From positions 1 to 63,314 of the forward strand of contig JAAYPF010000057.1 in assembly GCA_012519925.1 (NCBI GenBank): a stretch of DNA of 63,314 nt. Reading direction: 5' to 3'. This document shows, piece by piece, positions 8,938 to 19,571 of the stretch. Positions within the stretch are counted from its first letter, which is position 1, and each line of letters starts with the position of its first letter. This DNA is from Clostridiaceae bacterium (GTDB taxonomy: Bacteria > Bacillota > Clostridia > Acetivibrionales > Acetivibrionaceae). Both the position numbers and the translations under genes were made by a program. Below the pieces are notes generated by a model, which saw only the letters and a program-made list of their open reading frames with translations, searched no databases and had not been told where the DNA came from.

Positions 8938-9037
8938 GAACTTAGCACCCTTAGAACGAACTTTCAAAATGCAAATTCCTATACTATGAACTTAGCACCC
9001 TTCGGGCGAACTTTCAAAATGCAAATTCCTATACTAT
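8938..9037. repeat. Tandem direct repeat, two copies of 50 bases
   Basis: Units 8938-8987 and 8988-9037 are identical except for four bases near the centre (CCTTAGAACGAAC versus CCTTCGGGCGAAC). Each begins GAACTTAGCACCC and ends AAATTCCTATACTAT. The pair lies between the convergent ends of the carboxypeptidase and GH9 genes. A partial relative may lie near 5330-5400. There are only two copies and no spacers, so this is not a CRISPR array. Confidence 0.9.
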
Positions 9038-9109
9038 CAAGTTAAATGGTTGTATCATTTAACACCAAAACATGTTAATGCTTTAGTTTTAGCTTACTTT
9101 TTACTATTC

Positions 9110-11326
9110 TTAAAAACCAGATCTCATTCCAAGCAATACCAGTCTCATCAATGCGAAGTCTAGTGAATCAACCTCTTGATTGTTATCCACATCAGCAATT
9201 ACAAGTTGCTCTTCAGTTAAAGCTTTTGAGCCTAATAAATGCAATCTCAAACGCCCAAAATCTAACGAATCAAAGCTTCCATTGCCATCAATATCGCCCT
9301 TTAATACATTAGTTGGAGTAGGTTTTGCTGTTGGAGTTGGAGTTGAAGTTGAAGTTGAAGTTGAAGTTGGAGTCGCTGTCTTAGTTGGAGTTACAGCAGG
9401 CTCTCCAGGTTCTTTACCATATATTTTCACACCATTGTCGTAAATAGGTATATATTCAGTTTTCTCACCAGTTTGTGGTGAAGCCTTATCCAATCCCTTA
9501 AAGGAGAAATCGTTTGTGTTGTCCCAAGCTGTAAATCCGTTTGGTGCATTTAGCGTAAAGTAAACATCCCTCTTGTAATCATTTATTCCGCCAGGGAAAA
9601 TATTAGTTCCGGTATAATCAACCTCTACATAGTAAATATTCTTTGAGGCATCCCACTCAATAAGTTTTGGTGATACCTTCCCGCCATTTGTAGAATTTGC
9701 TGAAACAGTAATATCACTTGCTTTAAATCCTGCTCCAATAACTTCAGATATATCAATAAAGTATCTAAACGAGAGTGTATCACTTGCTCTTGGCGGCCAT
9801 CCTGTCATATTTGCTAAAGTAACCTTCATATTAGTAAAAGTTGGTCCTGAGGCGTTCATAGCACCAAAAATAGCAAATTCCTCACCCACTGGCTCAATCG
9901 CATTAAAATTAGGTATAGGTGTGCCACCATATTGATCGTACATTCTAGCAAGTATTCCTACAAATCCTGCGTTATAGTCACAAGCAACTTCATTCGCCTG
10001 AAAATCGCCAATTGAATCACTATAAGTATCGCTTACACTTGGTCCCCCAACTAGTGCTCCGTAAAGTATATGTCTATGCTCATCAGGAGTAGTCATCATT
10101 GCTTCCCATCCACCGTGAGCACTTCTGTGGTGTGGATACTTAGGAGAGTTTGTTCCAAAACCCACTACATAACTTCTACCAGTACTTCCAAGGGCATAAT
10201 CTATCTGGCTTTTTGCAAATTCCTTATAAGTCTTTGCTTTGGTAGAACTACATCCTGACCAGTCAGCATAAACATCTGCTAAAAATGCTGCCGTAGTTGC
10301 GTATCTTAAGGTACCCCACACGTCACAAACCGCAAGTCCCTTAGGAGAATATGCTACACGATTACCGTTGTAACCTGTAGTCCACCAGTCTAAATTATTT
10401 TCTATACCCTGCTTATATAACGAATCACCGGTAGCTCTTGCAAGAAGCAAGAAAGCACCAAATAACTTATTGTCCCAACAATGCCCCCATGCATATTTAA
10501 TTATGGTTGTACCATTTTCCACTTCCCAATTATTTTCGTATGAAGCAGCCTTGTCAAGGTATGCTGTATCTTCTGTTGCAAGATATAACCATGCTGCAGC
10601 CCATGTAAGTTCATCGTAAAAACCACTGAATGAGGAATAATAACCGTTTGCAGCTACATATCCTTCATCACTCCTAGTTGTATCTGCAAAAGTAAATAAT
10701 TCTTTTGCATGTTGAAGACATGTTGCAGCATAACTAGGATCTGTATCTTTAAATATAATTGAAGCTACAGCCAATGCTGCTGCTGTTTCTCCAACAACTG
10801 TAGAACCAGGACTTGCAGTAGTCACCTTAAACGAAGGTCTTTCCATCTGCATAACTTCTGGAGGTCCCCACCAAGCGTGATCAAGGGCACCATCAGCAAC
10901 CTGATAGTAATATACATTTGGACTTGGGTGACACTTAATAAAATAATCGGTTGCCCATTTGATGTTATCAAGTATGTAATCGAGCTGACCACTCTTTTTG
11001 TAGGCATCACGGTTCTCATAAACACTCCAACCAAGCATTGTAGCTGAATATGCCATTGGAAGATTAAATTTGGCATTATCTCCAGCATCATACCATCCGC
11101 CTGTCAAATCCAACCCTGCATCTGATCCATCTTCTAATGCTGAATCCCCACGCCAGTTAACCCTGTTATTTTCAGGCAGAGCCCCAGACCTTTGCATTTC
11201 ATAAAAAATTATTCCTTTCTGAAGAGCCTCTCCATAGTTATAGGATGCTGCTGAAACTGAAGAAAACGGTACAAGAAAAGCTGCCATTAGTGATAACACC
11301 GTAATAAATGCTATCGGTTTTCTCAT
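9110..11326 (-). CDS. Cellulosomal GH9 endoglucanase (GH9-CBM3c-dockerin)
   Basis: The 738-residue enzyme should cleave beta-1,4-glucan, probably processively. It has a signal peptide (1-27), GH9 catalytic domain (about 28-470) with GGWYDAGD (D80 and D83), HHRSAHG at 399-405 and acid E446 in [14 protein letters not shown], a fused CBM3c (about 475-630), a Thr/Ser/Pro linker with 6-base repeats (645-675) and a dockerin (677-738) with two DSLDF repeats. This is theme B of GH9, in which CBM3c helps feed the chain. Order and length match CelF of A. thermocellus, but orthology was not tested. The start is the ATG at 11326 with GGGAGG upstream; the in-frame TTG at 11344 overlaps that ribosome binding site and is rejected. 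Confidence 0.95.
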   Translation of the reverse strand: MRKPIAFITVLSLMAAFLVPFSSVSAASYNYGEALQKGIIFYEMQRSGALPENNRVNWRGDSALEDGSDAGLDLTGGWYDAGDNAKFNLPMAYSATMLGWSVYENRDAYKKSGQLDYILDNIKWATDYFIKCHPSPNVYYYQVADGALDHAWWGPPEVMQMERPSFKVTTASPGSTVVGETAAALAVASIIFKDTDPSYAATCLQHAKELFTFADTTRSDEGYVAANGYYSSFSGFYDELTWAAAWLYLATEDTAYLDKAASYENNWEVENGTTIIKYAWGHCWDNKLFGAFLLLARATGDSLYKQGIENNLDWWTTGYNGNRVAYSPKGLAVCDVWGTLRYATTAAFLADVYADWSGCSSTKAKTYKEFAKSQIDYALGSTGRSYVVGFGTNSPKYPHHRSAHGGWEAMMTTPDEHRHILYGALVGGPSVSDTYSDSIGDFQANEVACDYNAGFVGILARMYDQYGGTPIPNFNAIEPVGEEFAIFGAMNASGPTFTNMKVTLANMTGWPPRASDTLSFRYFIDISEVIGAGFKASDITVSANSTNGGKVSPKLIEWDASKNIYYVEVDYTGTNIFPGGINDYKRDVYFTLNAPNGFTAWDNTNDFSFKGLDKASPQTGEKTEYIPIYDNGVKIYGKEPGEPAVTPTKTATPTSTSTSTSTPTPTAKPTPTNVLKGDIDGNGSFDSLDFGRLRLHLLGSKALTEEQLVIADVDNNQEVDSLDFALMRLVLLGMRSGF

Positions 11327-11482
11327 TAACAAAACCTCCCTCAAATTATTTATATTTTTGGCAATTTCAAAGAATAACTCTACAATATTTATGTCCTAAA
11401 TTACCTCATAGAAAATTCTTTGAAAAAGCAATTGATCAGTTATTTTTATGGAGTAGATGCGAAGCATCCGCCGAAGGGAGCC

Positions 11483-11547
11483 GAAGGGCACCATAGGGTT
11501 CCCTAGCGAACAAGAAAATTCATGAGCGAAGTCAAATTTTCTTGAAT
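11483..11547 (+). repeat. Dispersed hairpin repeat, copy A
   Basis: This 65-base sequence begins GAAGGGCACCATAGGGTTCC and ends AATTTTCTTGAAT. It matches 39005-39068 on the opposite strand at nearly every base. It can fold into two hairpins: an AGGG(C/A)ACC / GGTTCCCT stem, and CAAGAAAATT pairing with AATTTTCTTG. A further small palindrome GATGCGAAGCATC lies just upstream at about 11457-11469. It sits in the 541-base gap (11327-11867) between the GH9 promoter side and the celA terminator. Nothing else in that gap is gene-like. Confidence 0.85.
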
Positions 11548-11710
11548 CACCCTTAAATAAAAAATACAAGCCTAAATTGTATATAATTATTCTCTATATT
11601 TATAATAGTTCGAGTTGTATGCTCTTTTTTAGTCCATGCGTTTAATGCTTAATTTACTTATTTTTTAATCATTATTGCTTACAGGCTTCAAAGAATCACC
11701 CCATCAAATA

Positions 11711-11773
11711 CAAAAAACAAATAGAGTTAGAAGGAATAAGATACCGCAAGCGATGACTTATCTCTTCTAACTC
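11711..11773 (-). terminator. Rho-independent terminator of celA
   Basis: On the minus strand GAGTTAGAAG-AGATAAG pairs with CTTATTC-CTTCTAACTC (11724-11773, 15 of 17 positions paired) and is followed by TATTTGTTTTTTG. It is about 95 bases beyond the celA stop. Confidence 0.75.
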
Positions 11774-11867
11774 CTAACTTCAAAACTTGCACTTTAATAT
11801 AATTCCTCAAAAAATCTGTTTCTTGTAAACATTATAACTACATTGAACTCAAAAGATTTCGATATAA

Positions 11868-13295
11868 TTATATCATACCTAATAATTTCATTCTCATATA
11901 TCCAAAATCTAACGAATCAAACGCTCCATCTTGGTTCATATCAGCAGCTGCATCACCATATACATATGGAAATCTGTCAATTTCCCCAAGCAATTTCATT
12001 CTCATATATCCAAAATCCAAAGAGTTTACATCTCCATCAGCATTTACATCTCCTAAAACCACTGACACTCCCTTTGTAGGGGTTGGCGTCGGAATCACAG
12101 GTGTAGGTGTTGCAGACACTACTTCTTCATAAAGATTTGGGAAATTACCTGTTGTGTACAATAAAGTAATCATTTTTAAGCTTCCTCCATAATAGCAGTA
12201 AGCATCAGGTTCTATTACCTTTACGTTTTCTTCATGCATAGCTTTTGCAAAATTAATATCATATCCTGTAAGAGCACTAGCTGCTATCGGAGCCACAAAG
12301 GAACTGTTATGGGCAGAACCTATTTGATTTCCGTTTATGGAGTATTCACCTTGTATATTTGATGGTCCAACCTTAATAAAAAACTTATTAATAAGGTCAC
12401 AATTCGTTTTCGCTCTCTCATCTCCAAACCATAAATAGTCCAATACCGTTCTCCAAGGATATCTTGTAGCATCGTAGCTGTAGTTGTATCCTTGACCTGA
12501 AGCAGGAGAACCATCTCCTGTACACCAATCAGGAACCAGTCCTGTTCCGCCATTTTTTCTATTTACACTATCTATTATCTCGTAACACTTGTCCGCTACA
12601 CTATACCACTTTGTATTACCCGTAAACTGTGCAAATATCTTATACCATGCTGGTGCAAAATAGGAAGGATTTACAGTACTCCAACCACCCCAAGTATCGC
12701 CGGGCTTGAGTATATCGCCATCCAAACAATGCCTTTCCAAATTGCTTATTAAAGTTTTAGCTTCGTTGCTGTAATTAATTGAGCCATTTGATCCCCACTG
12801 CTTATGGGCAAAAATCAAAGATACCGCAATATCTTCATCTGCATCGGTAGCACAGTTTACTTTACCGTCACCCGGTGCCAAACTACCATTAGCACTAATA
12901 TGCCAAGACATAAGTCCTCTAGAATTGAAATGAAGCTTTACATAACGATAAAGATCGTCAAATAGTGATTGTTCATTGAAGTAAACCGCAAGAAGCATAC
13001 CATAACCGAGTCCTTCAGATACTGTATCATAGTCTGTGGAACTGTCTCTCTGAACCCTCTTAAAGCCACCTGCACCACTTGATGTAATGTGTCTTCCCTT
13101 CCATGCTTCCCACTCTCTTAAAACTAAAGCATTTGCCTCATCTTGGTTGTCAACCACAGAACTCAATCCATACTTGTATATTGCATTGTACGGAAACTTT
13201 GCTGCAGCAGATACACTCTTGACATTGATGGCTACAGTTGATGTTATCAATGAAATTAAAACTAAAAATATTATGCCCGCCCTTGATGTTTTCAT
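11868..13295 (-). CDS. celA: Cellulosomal GH8 endoglucanase CelA (GH8-dockerin)
   Basis: The 475-residue protein matches GH8 endoglucanase CelA of A. thermocellus in domain order and length. It has a signal peptide (1-30, ending SVSA-A), a GH8 (alpha/alpha)6 domain (about 34-375) with general acid E94 in VSEGLGYGM, the D151-A-D-E-D cluster, and D275 in YDATRYPWR, then a short Pro/Thr linker and a dockerin with two repeats ending in SLDFGYMRMKLLG. It should cut internal beta-1,4 bonds of cellulose. The ATG at 13295 has AGAGGAGA upstream; a GTG at 13313 overlaps that site and is unlikely. The gene diverges from sigI-rsgI, the arrangement at the A. thermocellus sigI1-rsgI1-celA locus. Confidence 0.95.
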   Translation of the reverse strand: MKTSRAGIIFLVLISLITSTVAINVKSVSAAAKFPYNAIYKYGLSSVVDNQDEANALVLREWEAWKGRHITSSGAGGFKRVQRDSSTDYDTVSEGLGYGMLLAVYFNEQSLFDDLYRYVKLHFNSRGLMSWHISANGSLAPGDGKVNCATDADEDIAVSLIFAHKQWGSNGSINYSNEAKTLISNLERHCLDGDILKPGDTWGGWSTVNPSYFAPAWYKIFAQFTGNTKWYSVADKCYEIIDSVNRKNGGTGLVPDWCTGDGSPASGQGYNYSYDATRYPWRTVLDYLWFGDERAKTNCDLINKFFIKVGPSNIQGEYSINGNQIGSAHNSSFVAPIAASALTGYDINFAKAMHEENVKVIEPDAYCYYGGSLKMITLLYTTGNFPNLYEEVVSATPTPVIPTPTPTKGVSVVLGDVNADGDVNSLDFGYMRMKLLGEIDRFPYVYGDAAADMNQDGAFDSLDFGYMRMKLLGMI

Positions 13296-14006
13296 TTTGT
13301 GTCTCCTCTTCACTATACCTTCCCCTTTCGCATATTATTTATCTTATTTAACCTCTTATATACTACCAATTTTGGTCGCAATTATAAGAGCTTCAATCAT
13401 TGAAATATCAGGTGCATCTACTATTATGGGATTTTGCTATTTATAACACAATCAGTTCTTTAATATAATATGTACCGTTTTCTCTGTAAGGAGCTTTAAA
13501 AAAAATTCGTTAGTATATATATTTACAAGCTAATAAAACCACTTTTTCGAAACACTAATTGACAAGTTGTTATAATCCCCAATGTCCACAATGCAAATAG
13601 AGGCTATTAGCAATTAACTAAAATATCCTTCTTAGTAATTCTATAATATCATAGATGAAATAACATTAACAAGATATATGCAATTCTTCTCAAAAAAGTT
13701 TGTCTGCTTACTAAAGTATTATGCTGGAGGTATTATAACTTAGGCATTATAAAACACTTTATAAGAAATTCTTGAAGAATGCAGATATTATCTAATTCTT
13801 ACAAAGAATCTTAAATATTGTGACGTTTCAGACTCAAAACTTCTTTTAGAAGAAGTTAGTAAATTTGTCAGAGTGTTTTAAATTCTGAATTCTATGGTTC
13901 TGAATTCTTGCGGCTTTGCCGCGGTATGTTTCTCAAATTGCATTAAACTTATATCCGTTAACATTTATTAACTTCTTTACTCTATGATCTGTCTGTATTT
14001 ATTTCA

Positions 14007-14035
14007 ACCCCCTAAAAAATCAATCGTTTTCCGAA
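14007..14035 (+). promoter_or_regulatory. Candidate SigI-type promoter for sigI-rsgI
   Basis: ACCCCC at 14007-14012 and CGAA at 14032-14035 are the -35 and -10 words reported for SigI promoters in Bacillus, and SigI factors of A. thermocellus recognise related C-rich and CG-containing elements and control their own genes. The 19-base gap here may be longer than usual, so the pairing is uncertain. It would give a leader of more than 450 bases before sigI. Confidence 0.35.
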
Positions 14036-14390
14036 TTCTTATTAAGGATAACATCTACAAAGGGGATAATATATTACTCAAAATTGGAAGCAAAATCCTA
14101 TTATATTGGATTTTACATACCTAGATAAATGCTGTATTGTAAAGTATAGGAACACATTCAATTCCTATTTGTGTAAATTTATGCTAGGATTTTCAAAGGG
14201 ATTCCCTTTACTGTTATAAAGTTTGTTTAGGTTAGTAGTTCTGCTATGTGGAATTACCTATGCGTCCTAGTACGCAAAACGACTTAAAATGATGAATTTT
14301 AGACTTTTATCATTGTAAAATACATAATTGTTTGTTTCATAAATACTTGAATAAAATACGAAAAAAAACTAAACATCATAAGGATATTAT

Positions 14391-14418
14391 GAGGAATTTT
14401 ATCTATCTCCTCTTTTTT
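14391..14418 (+). terminator. Possible attenuator in the sigI leader
   Basis: GAGGA at 14391-14395 can pair with TCCTC at 14408-14412, followed at once by TTTTTT. The stem is only five pairs, so this is weak, but its place about 100 bases before sigI would let it limit read-through into the operon. Confidence 0.25.
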
Positions 14419-14513
14419 AGTACTGCTTAATATGCTATAATCAACAATATACACTTCTATTAGCAATACTACAAGGTTTCTTTGCAGTACTTCAAATTTG
14501 AGGGGTGAAATTT

Positions 14514-15299
14514 TTGACAGATATATTTTTCCCTAAGAGGAAAAGAAATATCCATAAGGATGATGAACAAACAAATGATGTTATCCTTACTATTAATAGA
14601 ATAAAAGCTGGAGACAACTTGTTAAGAAATGATTTTATCGACAAATACAAGCCCTTTATTCTAAAAACCATCTCCGGCGTAACAGGTAAGTACATTGACA
14701 CTGAGAACAGTGACGAGTACAGTATTGGTCTATCCGCTTTCAATGAAGCCATCGATTGCTTTGATGAGAGTAAAGGAGTGATGTTTTTTAAGTTTTGCTC
14801 CTTAGTCATTAAACGGAGAGTATCAGACTATCTTCGTCAAAACAAAAAACACAATAAGGTTTTTCCTTTTACATATTTTGAAGAAGATGATAATAATAGC
14901 TTTGAACAGACTCATTTAAAAGCAATCAATGATGATCTAAATACTTTTGAATTTAGCGATGAGACAAAAAGCTTTGAAAAGAAACTTAATGAACTTGGAA
15001 TAAAGTTTGAAGATCTTGTTCGGACCGCACCTAAACATAAAGATTCAAAAATTCTATGCTTAAAGATTGCAAAGGCTATTGCTGATAACAAAGAAAGCTT
15101 TAGTAAGCTTGAAAAATCTGGAACGATACAAAAAACAGAACTAGTCAGAACATTGAAAATAAATAAAAAAACTATAGAACGAAATAGAATCTTTATTATT
15201 GCTGCCGCACTTATTATCGGCAATGGGTTTTATCTATTGAGAGATTTTTTGGATATCCCAGAAGTTGGAGGGAAACATTTTGAACAGAGTACAAAATAA
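14514..15299 (+). CDS. sigI: RNA polymerase sigma factor SigI
   Basis: The 261-residue protein (from TTG 14514) has a sigma region 2-like N-terminal part, with FIDKYKPFILKTISGVTGKY, SIGLSAFNEAIDCFD and FFKFCSLVIKRRVSDYLR, and a C-terminal DNA-binding domain with NKKTIERNRIFIIAAALII, both typical of SigI. In cellulolytic clostridia SigI factors switch on cellulosome genes when freed from their RsgI partner. TTG is chosen because GAGGGGTG ends six bases before it; the GTG at 14505 lies inside that ribosome binding site. Its end overlaps the start of rsgI by 20 bases. It diverges from celA, matching the sigI1 locus of A. thermocellus. Confidence 0.92.
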   Translation: MTDIFFPKRKRNIHKDDEQTNDVILTINRIKAGDNLLRNDFIDKYKPFILKTISGVTGKYIDTENSDEYSIGLSAFNEAIDCFDESKGVMFFKFCSLVIKRRVSDYLRQNKKHNKVFPFTYFEEDDNNSFEQTHLKAINDDLNTFEFSDETKSFEKKLNELGIKFEDLVRTAPKHKDSKILCLKIAKAIADNKESFSKLEKSGTIQKTELVRTLKINKKTIERNRIFIIAAALIIGNGFYLLRDFLDIPEVGGKHFEQSTK

Positions 15300-17322
15300 T
15301 GGTTCATCAAATTTAGGTATAATACTTAAGTTAAAAAAGAATAGAGTTATAGTAATGACAGACAAACTTGATTTTATCGAAGTTTATCGTAAACCTGGAA
15401 TGATACGCGGACAGAAAGTATATTTTAATTCCTTTGATTTATGCGAATCTAGTCTATGGTTCTTTAACTATAAAAAAGTCTTGAAATTTGCTTCTGCTGC
15501 TGCATCGGTTGCTGCAATCTTTGTAATGCTATTTGTTGGATATAGATTTTTATCACCTGTAGACGAATATGCTTATATTGATATTGATATAAATCCTAGC
15601 GTTGAAATGACAATAGATAAGGACGAGAATGTACTCAAAGCTCAGGCTCTAAACAGTGAAGGACAGACTCTTTTAGATGCTGTAAAAGTTAAAAACACAG
15701 TGCTAGTAGATGCTGTATCTTTGCTGTTGAATAAATCTAAAGAAATTGGTTATATAAATTCTGACAACAATGAAGTCATAGTTACTACTTCTGTCAACTC
15801 TAAAAAAGCATCTGAGTCGAAAAGCAAAGATTTAGAAGCCATTATTTCGTCCTTAAAAGAAGTTGCAGATAAATCAGGATTTGAATCACAAATCATTGAG
15901 ATTTCTCCCGAAGATAGAAAGGAAGCAAAGGAAACAGGTATTTCTATGGGGAAATATTACATATATAGTAAAGCTAAAGATGAAGGCATCGATATAACTA
16001 TAGAAGAAGTTAAAAACTCAAGTGTATCAGTTTTACTTAACAAAGTTACCCTTTTAGATGATACAGATATGCCTCACACTCAGAATCCAAATACCGAACC
16101 AACTTCCCAACCTACACAAAAACCGACTTCTACTCAATCAGTTGAAAATTCACCTGCTGTTACAGCGACTTCTTCGGTTGTTACTGGGGCACCCGTTACT
16201 TCTACACCGACTTATACTTCGGTTGCCATTATTACAGCTACACCATCTTTAATATCCGATTCAACGCCTTCACCTACAGCATCTAATGTAACTAGACCAT
16301 CTGTTACTTCCTATAGAACAATTACACCAGAAGTTAGAACACCTTCACCTAAGCCATCAATAACAGCTACACCTTCGAGACCTACTAATACAGTTACTAC
16401 ACAGCAACCTTTCCCTGTTTTTACACCTACTAAAACTCCAAAACCTTTGTTTACGGCTACTAAATCACCTACACCTACGCCTAAACCTACAAAACCAAAA
16501 GTGACCGTCACTACTTCTGTGACTATAAATACACCTGTGAAAAAAACACCTACACCAACTATTGTTTCAACACCTACACCTATAACAACTATTATGCCAA
16601 CAATAACATCGTCTCAGCTACCAACACCAACTGATAAACCAACGCCAGTTCCAACTATTAAATCTACACCTACATCTGTACCTACGCATACGCCTACACC
16701 TACACAGACACCTATATCTACGCCAACAGCAACACTAACACCTATATCTACACCGACAGTGACACCAACTTATACTCCTAAATCTACACCAACACCAACA
16801 CTAACACCAACGCCACCAACAACGACTATACCAACAGCAACACCAACGGGAGTAATATCAATGAAACTTGGTATGTATAATGAAGAAAGAGCAAGCAACG
16901 CAAAAGAAATTCACCCTAGATTTAAGCTCATTAACAATGGAAATACTGCAATCAAGTTATCAAATATTAGAATTAGGTATTACTATACTATTGATATCGA
17001 GGATAAGCACCAGAAATTCTACTGTGATTGGTCCGATATAGGCAGAGATAATGTAACAGGCAAATTTGTTAAAATGAACTCAAGTGAAAATGATGCAGAT
17101 TATTATCTTGAAATAGGTTTTGACAGTACTGAATCTCTAGAACCAGGAAGTAATATAGAAATTGCGTGTAGAATTGGTCCGGACAATACCATTGGAGATG
17201 GAAGTGAATTCTACAATCAGTTGAATGATTACTCCTTTAACGGAACCGCTAGAGACTTTGTGAGTTGGGATAAAGTAACAGTTTTTGTATCAAGTTTTAT
17301 CCTGTGGGGTGACGAGCCTTGA
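15280..17322 (+). CDS. rsgI: RsgI-type membrane anti-sigma factor with C-terminal CBM3
   Basis: The 680-residue protein has a cytoplasmic anti-sigma domain (about 1-60), one membrane helix (about 67-92, [21 protein letters not shown]), a conserved outer domain (about 95-245) beginning [20 protein letters not shown], a very long Thr/Pro/Ser linker (about 255-525) and a C-terminal CBM3 (about 530-680). The Asn-Pro in DINPS is the site at which RsgI proteins are reported to self-cleave before signal-dependent proteolysis. The CBM3 should sense cellulose outside the cell and lead to release of SigI. The TTG start at 15280 has GGAGGG seven bases upstream; the TTG at 15265 overlaps that site. The gene overlaps sigI, so they are co-translated. 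Confidence 0.94.
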   Translation: MNRVQNNGSSNLGIILKLKKNRVIVMTDKLDFIEVYRKPGMIRGQKVYFNSFDLCESSLWFFNYKKVLKFASAAASVAAIFVMLFVGYRFLSPVDEYAYIDIDINPSVEMTIDKDENVLKAQALNSEGQTLLDAVKVKNTVLVDAVSLLLNKSKEIGYINSDNNEVIVTTSVNSKKASESKSKDLEAIISSLKEVADKSGFESQIIEISPEDRKEAKETGISMGKYYIYSKAKDEGIDITIEEVKNSSVSVLLNKVTLLDDTDMPHTQNPNTEPTSQPTQKPTSTQSVENSPAVTATSSVVTGAPVTSTPTYTSVAIITATPSLISDSTPSPTASNVTRPSVTSYRTITPEVRTPSPKPSITATPSRPTNTVTTQQPFPVFTPTKTPKPLFTATKSPTPTPKPTKPKVTVTTSVTINTPVKKTPTPTIVSTPTPITTIMPTITSSQLPTPTDKPTPVPTIKSTPTSVPTHTPTPTQTPISTPTATLTPISTPTVTPTYTPKSTPTPTLTPTPPTTTIPTATPTGVISMKLGMYNEERASNAKEIHPRFKLINNGNTAIKLSNIRIRYYYTIDIEDKHQKFYCDWSDIGRDNVTGKFVKMNSSENDADYYLEIGFDSTESLEPGSNIEIACRIGPDNTIGDGSEFYNQLNDYSFNGTARDFVSWDKVTVFVSSFILWGDEP

Positions 17323-17363
17323 GCCTCTAGTCAAATTAGTACTAATGACTAATTAATATAGGG

Positions 17364-17415
17364 TTGCCTACTTTGTTAGAAGGAAAATATGCTTTTATTC
17401 TTTCAAAGTAGGCAA
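17364..17415 (+). terminator. Hairpin terminator after rsgI
   Basis: TTGCCTACTTTG (17364-17375) and CAAAGTAGGCAA (17404-17415) form a 12-pair stem about 40 bases after the rsgI stop. The following T content is modest (TTAGCATTTAG), so it may act with the stronger hairpin at 17473. Confidence 0.6.
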
Positions 17416-17472
17416 TTAGCATTTAGAGGTTGTTTTTTGGTCTCTAATAGTAGTTTGTGATTGTATGAAAAC

Positions 17473-17496
17473 AAAAAGGGGCTAACGCCCCTTTTT
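17473..17496. terminator. Bidirectional rho-independent terminator
   Basis: AAAAAGGGGC-TAAC-GCCCCTTTTT is a perfect hairpin with A and T runs on either side, so it works in both directions. It separates the convergent rsgI and dockerin/PF14262 genes. Confidence 0.88.
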
Positions 17497-17612
17497 CTGC
17501 ATGTTATACCTTTACATTTCTTTTGTAATACTTGCATCTTCTGCTGTTTAAGAGTTTATTTAATTAAACCAATACACTTTCTAACCCCCTAGAATGGTAG
17601 GGGAGCTTTTGA

Positions 17613-19304
17613 TTACCATCCCCAACCTGGGAAACCGCCTCCTGGGAAGCCACCTCCAGGAAAACCTCCCCCTGGGAAACCGCCTCCACCATTCCAGTTG
17701 CTAGTTGTTGTTGGTGAAGTATTTACTGTAATTGTTGCAAGTGCTGTTCCACCGTTGTATGTACCTCCAGTTATCAATCCATTTGCCTCAGTACCACCTG
17801 ACACATTCCCTCCTGAGTAAATGGTATATGTAGAACCTTGTTTTAGTTCTGGTGATGAAAAAACAACATAAATATAATTACGTTTAGGTCTAGTAATAAT
17901 CAGCTCTTTTCCTGTTGAATCTTTTACACAAACAGGAGAATTGGCTGGTTGTGAAGATGAAAACATAGCAGCTATTGAATATTGCGAAGATGCCCCCGTC
18001 GGATATTGAGCCATCAGACCACTTGGACCTGTGGCTATCAAAGTTCCACCAGTAACCGTAAATGTACCGTTACTATCTATAGCCACCTCAGGTTGTGATT
18101 GAGGTCCATGTACAACAACAGTGCCACCTTCAATAGTTAATTTTCCATTACTATCAAGAGCATCTCCAGTACTTGCTTCTAGATATATATTTCCTCCCGA
18201 AATTATCAATTGGCTTCCGTCGTCATTAAACATACCACCAGTGCCATTAGTGGCATTCAAACAGTCATCCGTCGAACTAATGTTTATTGTTCCGCCATTT
18301 ATGGTTATATTGGGAGCCTCAACACCTTCTTTAGATTTTGTTACCGTGATAGTTCCTCCATTAATTACTACTCCTGTATCAGATTTAAAAGCCTGACTTC
18401 CTGCTGAAAGGGTCAATTTACCATCTTGAATAAGCATATCTTCATCCTCAGTTTGGAGTGCATCTTTAGTTGCTGTAATATTTAATGTACCGCCTTTAAC
18501 CTTAATCGATCCATTAGTATGAATACCGTCATTTGCTGCTGATAGTACATTAATAGTCCCGTTTTCAATAATTATATCATCATCGCTGCATATTGCATGG
18601 TTGTAATTAGCTGTTATATTCAAAGTCCCTTTTCCCTTTATTTCTAGATCGTCATTGCTAAACAGTGTTGCCTTTAACTCAGTGTTTTGGTATGACCATC
18701 CGTCAGAAAGAGTATTAGTCGTACCTTCTACTAAAGTGATAAAACCTTTATCAACATCCTCAAAATAAATAGCCGGTCCCGTCGAGTTGGTTATGTTCAC
18801 ACCATTGAGTCTTAATTTAACTCTCTCTTTAGTGTTTACATATATCATACCATTTGACAAGGTTCCAGTAACTTCATGATCCCCGCCTGAAGTAATCCTT
18901 ACTGTTGATCCACTAACCGATATACCTGTACCAGTATATGTAATTGTATTTCCAAGATTAATGGTACCAGTATTATTTTTCCAAGCTTCTTCAGGATCAT
19001 TACTCGGCGTAGGCGTAACTATAGGTGCTTCATCAGCTGGAAATGTAGTTATCATACCTAATAGATACTTCCTCAAAAGACCAAAATCAAGTGAGTTTGA
19101 TGAGCCGTCAGCGTTTAAGTCACTAATTGTATTGTCACTAATTTGATGACCTCCCAACAGGTACATCCTGTACAAACCAAAGTCCAACGAGTCAACACCA
19201 CCATCGTAATTCAAATCACCACGTACAGTAGCATATGAAAAAACAAAACTGTTTGCTAGAAAAGCAAATAATACTGCCGCGGTTAGAAACCATCTTTTTT
19301 TCAT
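17613..19304 (-). CDS. Secreted dockerin protein with Cthe_2159-type (PF14262) beta-helix carbohydrate-binding domain
   Basis: The 563-residue protein has a signal peptide (1-25), then a dockerin directly at the N-terminus (about 28-90, with VDSLDFG and SNSLDFG repeats), and a long beta-helical region (about 105-480) of short repeats such as GGTLNIT, GGTITVT and GGTINIS. It resembles the PF14262 family, whose founder Cthe_2159 binds cellulose and polygalacturonate. The end is glycine-rich, with four GGGFP units coded by 15-base repeats and a final GWGW. The ATG at 19304 has GGGGGA upstream; a longer frame starting 57 bases earlier lacks a ribosome binding site. No catalytic residues are apparent; binding polysaccharide for the cellulosome is inferred. 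It diverges from the CYTH gene. Confidence 0.88.
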   Translation of the reverse strand: MKKRWFLTAAVLFAFLANSFVFSYATVRGDLNYDGGVDSLDFGLYRMYLLGGHQISDNTISDLNADGSSNSLDFGLLRKYLLGMITTFPADEAPIVTPTPSNDPEEAWKNNTGTINLGNTITYTGTGISVSGSTVRITSGGDHEVTGTLSNGMIYVNTKERVKLRLNGVNITNSTGPAIYFEDVDKGFITLVEGTTNTLSDGWSYQNTELKATLFSNDDLEIKGKGTLNITANYNHAICSDDDIIIENGTINVLSAANDGIHTNGSIKVKGGTLNITATKDALQTEDEDMLIQDGKLTLSAGSQAFKSDTGVVINGGTITVTKSKEGVEAPNITINGGTINISSTDDCLNATNGTGGMFNDDGSQLIISGGNIYLEASTGDALDSNGKLTIEGGTVVVHGPQSQPEVAIDSNGTFTVTGGTLIATGPSGLMAQYPTGASSQYSIAAMFSSSQPANSPVCVKDSTGKELIITRPKRNYIYVVFSSPELKQGSTYTIYSGGNVSGGTEANGLITGGTYNGGTALATITVNTSPTTTSNWNGGGGFPGGGFPGGGFPGGGFPGWGW

Positions 19305-19571
19305 GATAAATCCCCCTATTTCTTTAATATTTATATTTATCGCATAAATATATGCGAGCATAATAAGAAACTTTTTTTGATAAGCCTATGAGCATTTTAG
19401 GATACAACTTACTAAAAAAGTGCATTATATATCCATTATATAATAATTTTCTTAAATAAAACTTAAAACATTTATCTTTTCACACTTAAACACTTGTGAA
19501 AACTCATAATTTATGTTTTCATAAAAGTACACAAAATAACATTCTTATCGAACAAGGCAAGGGAGGATTTT

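Larger units (their letters stand above)
13296..14513. other. 1.2-kb divergent regulatory region between celA and sigI
   Basis: No gene is seen. The region is AT-rich and holds several small hairpins: AACTTCTT-TTAG-AAGAAGTT near 13840-13860, GCGGC-TTT-GCCGC near 13908-13920, and AAAGGGATTCCCTTT near 14198-14212. The direct repeat CTGAATTCT occurs twice near 13886 and 13900. A SigI-type promoter candidate (14007-14035) and a weak attenuator-like hairpin (14391-14418) are listed separately. The length suggests long leaders or several promoters for celA and sigI. Confidence 0.5.
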
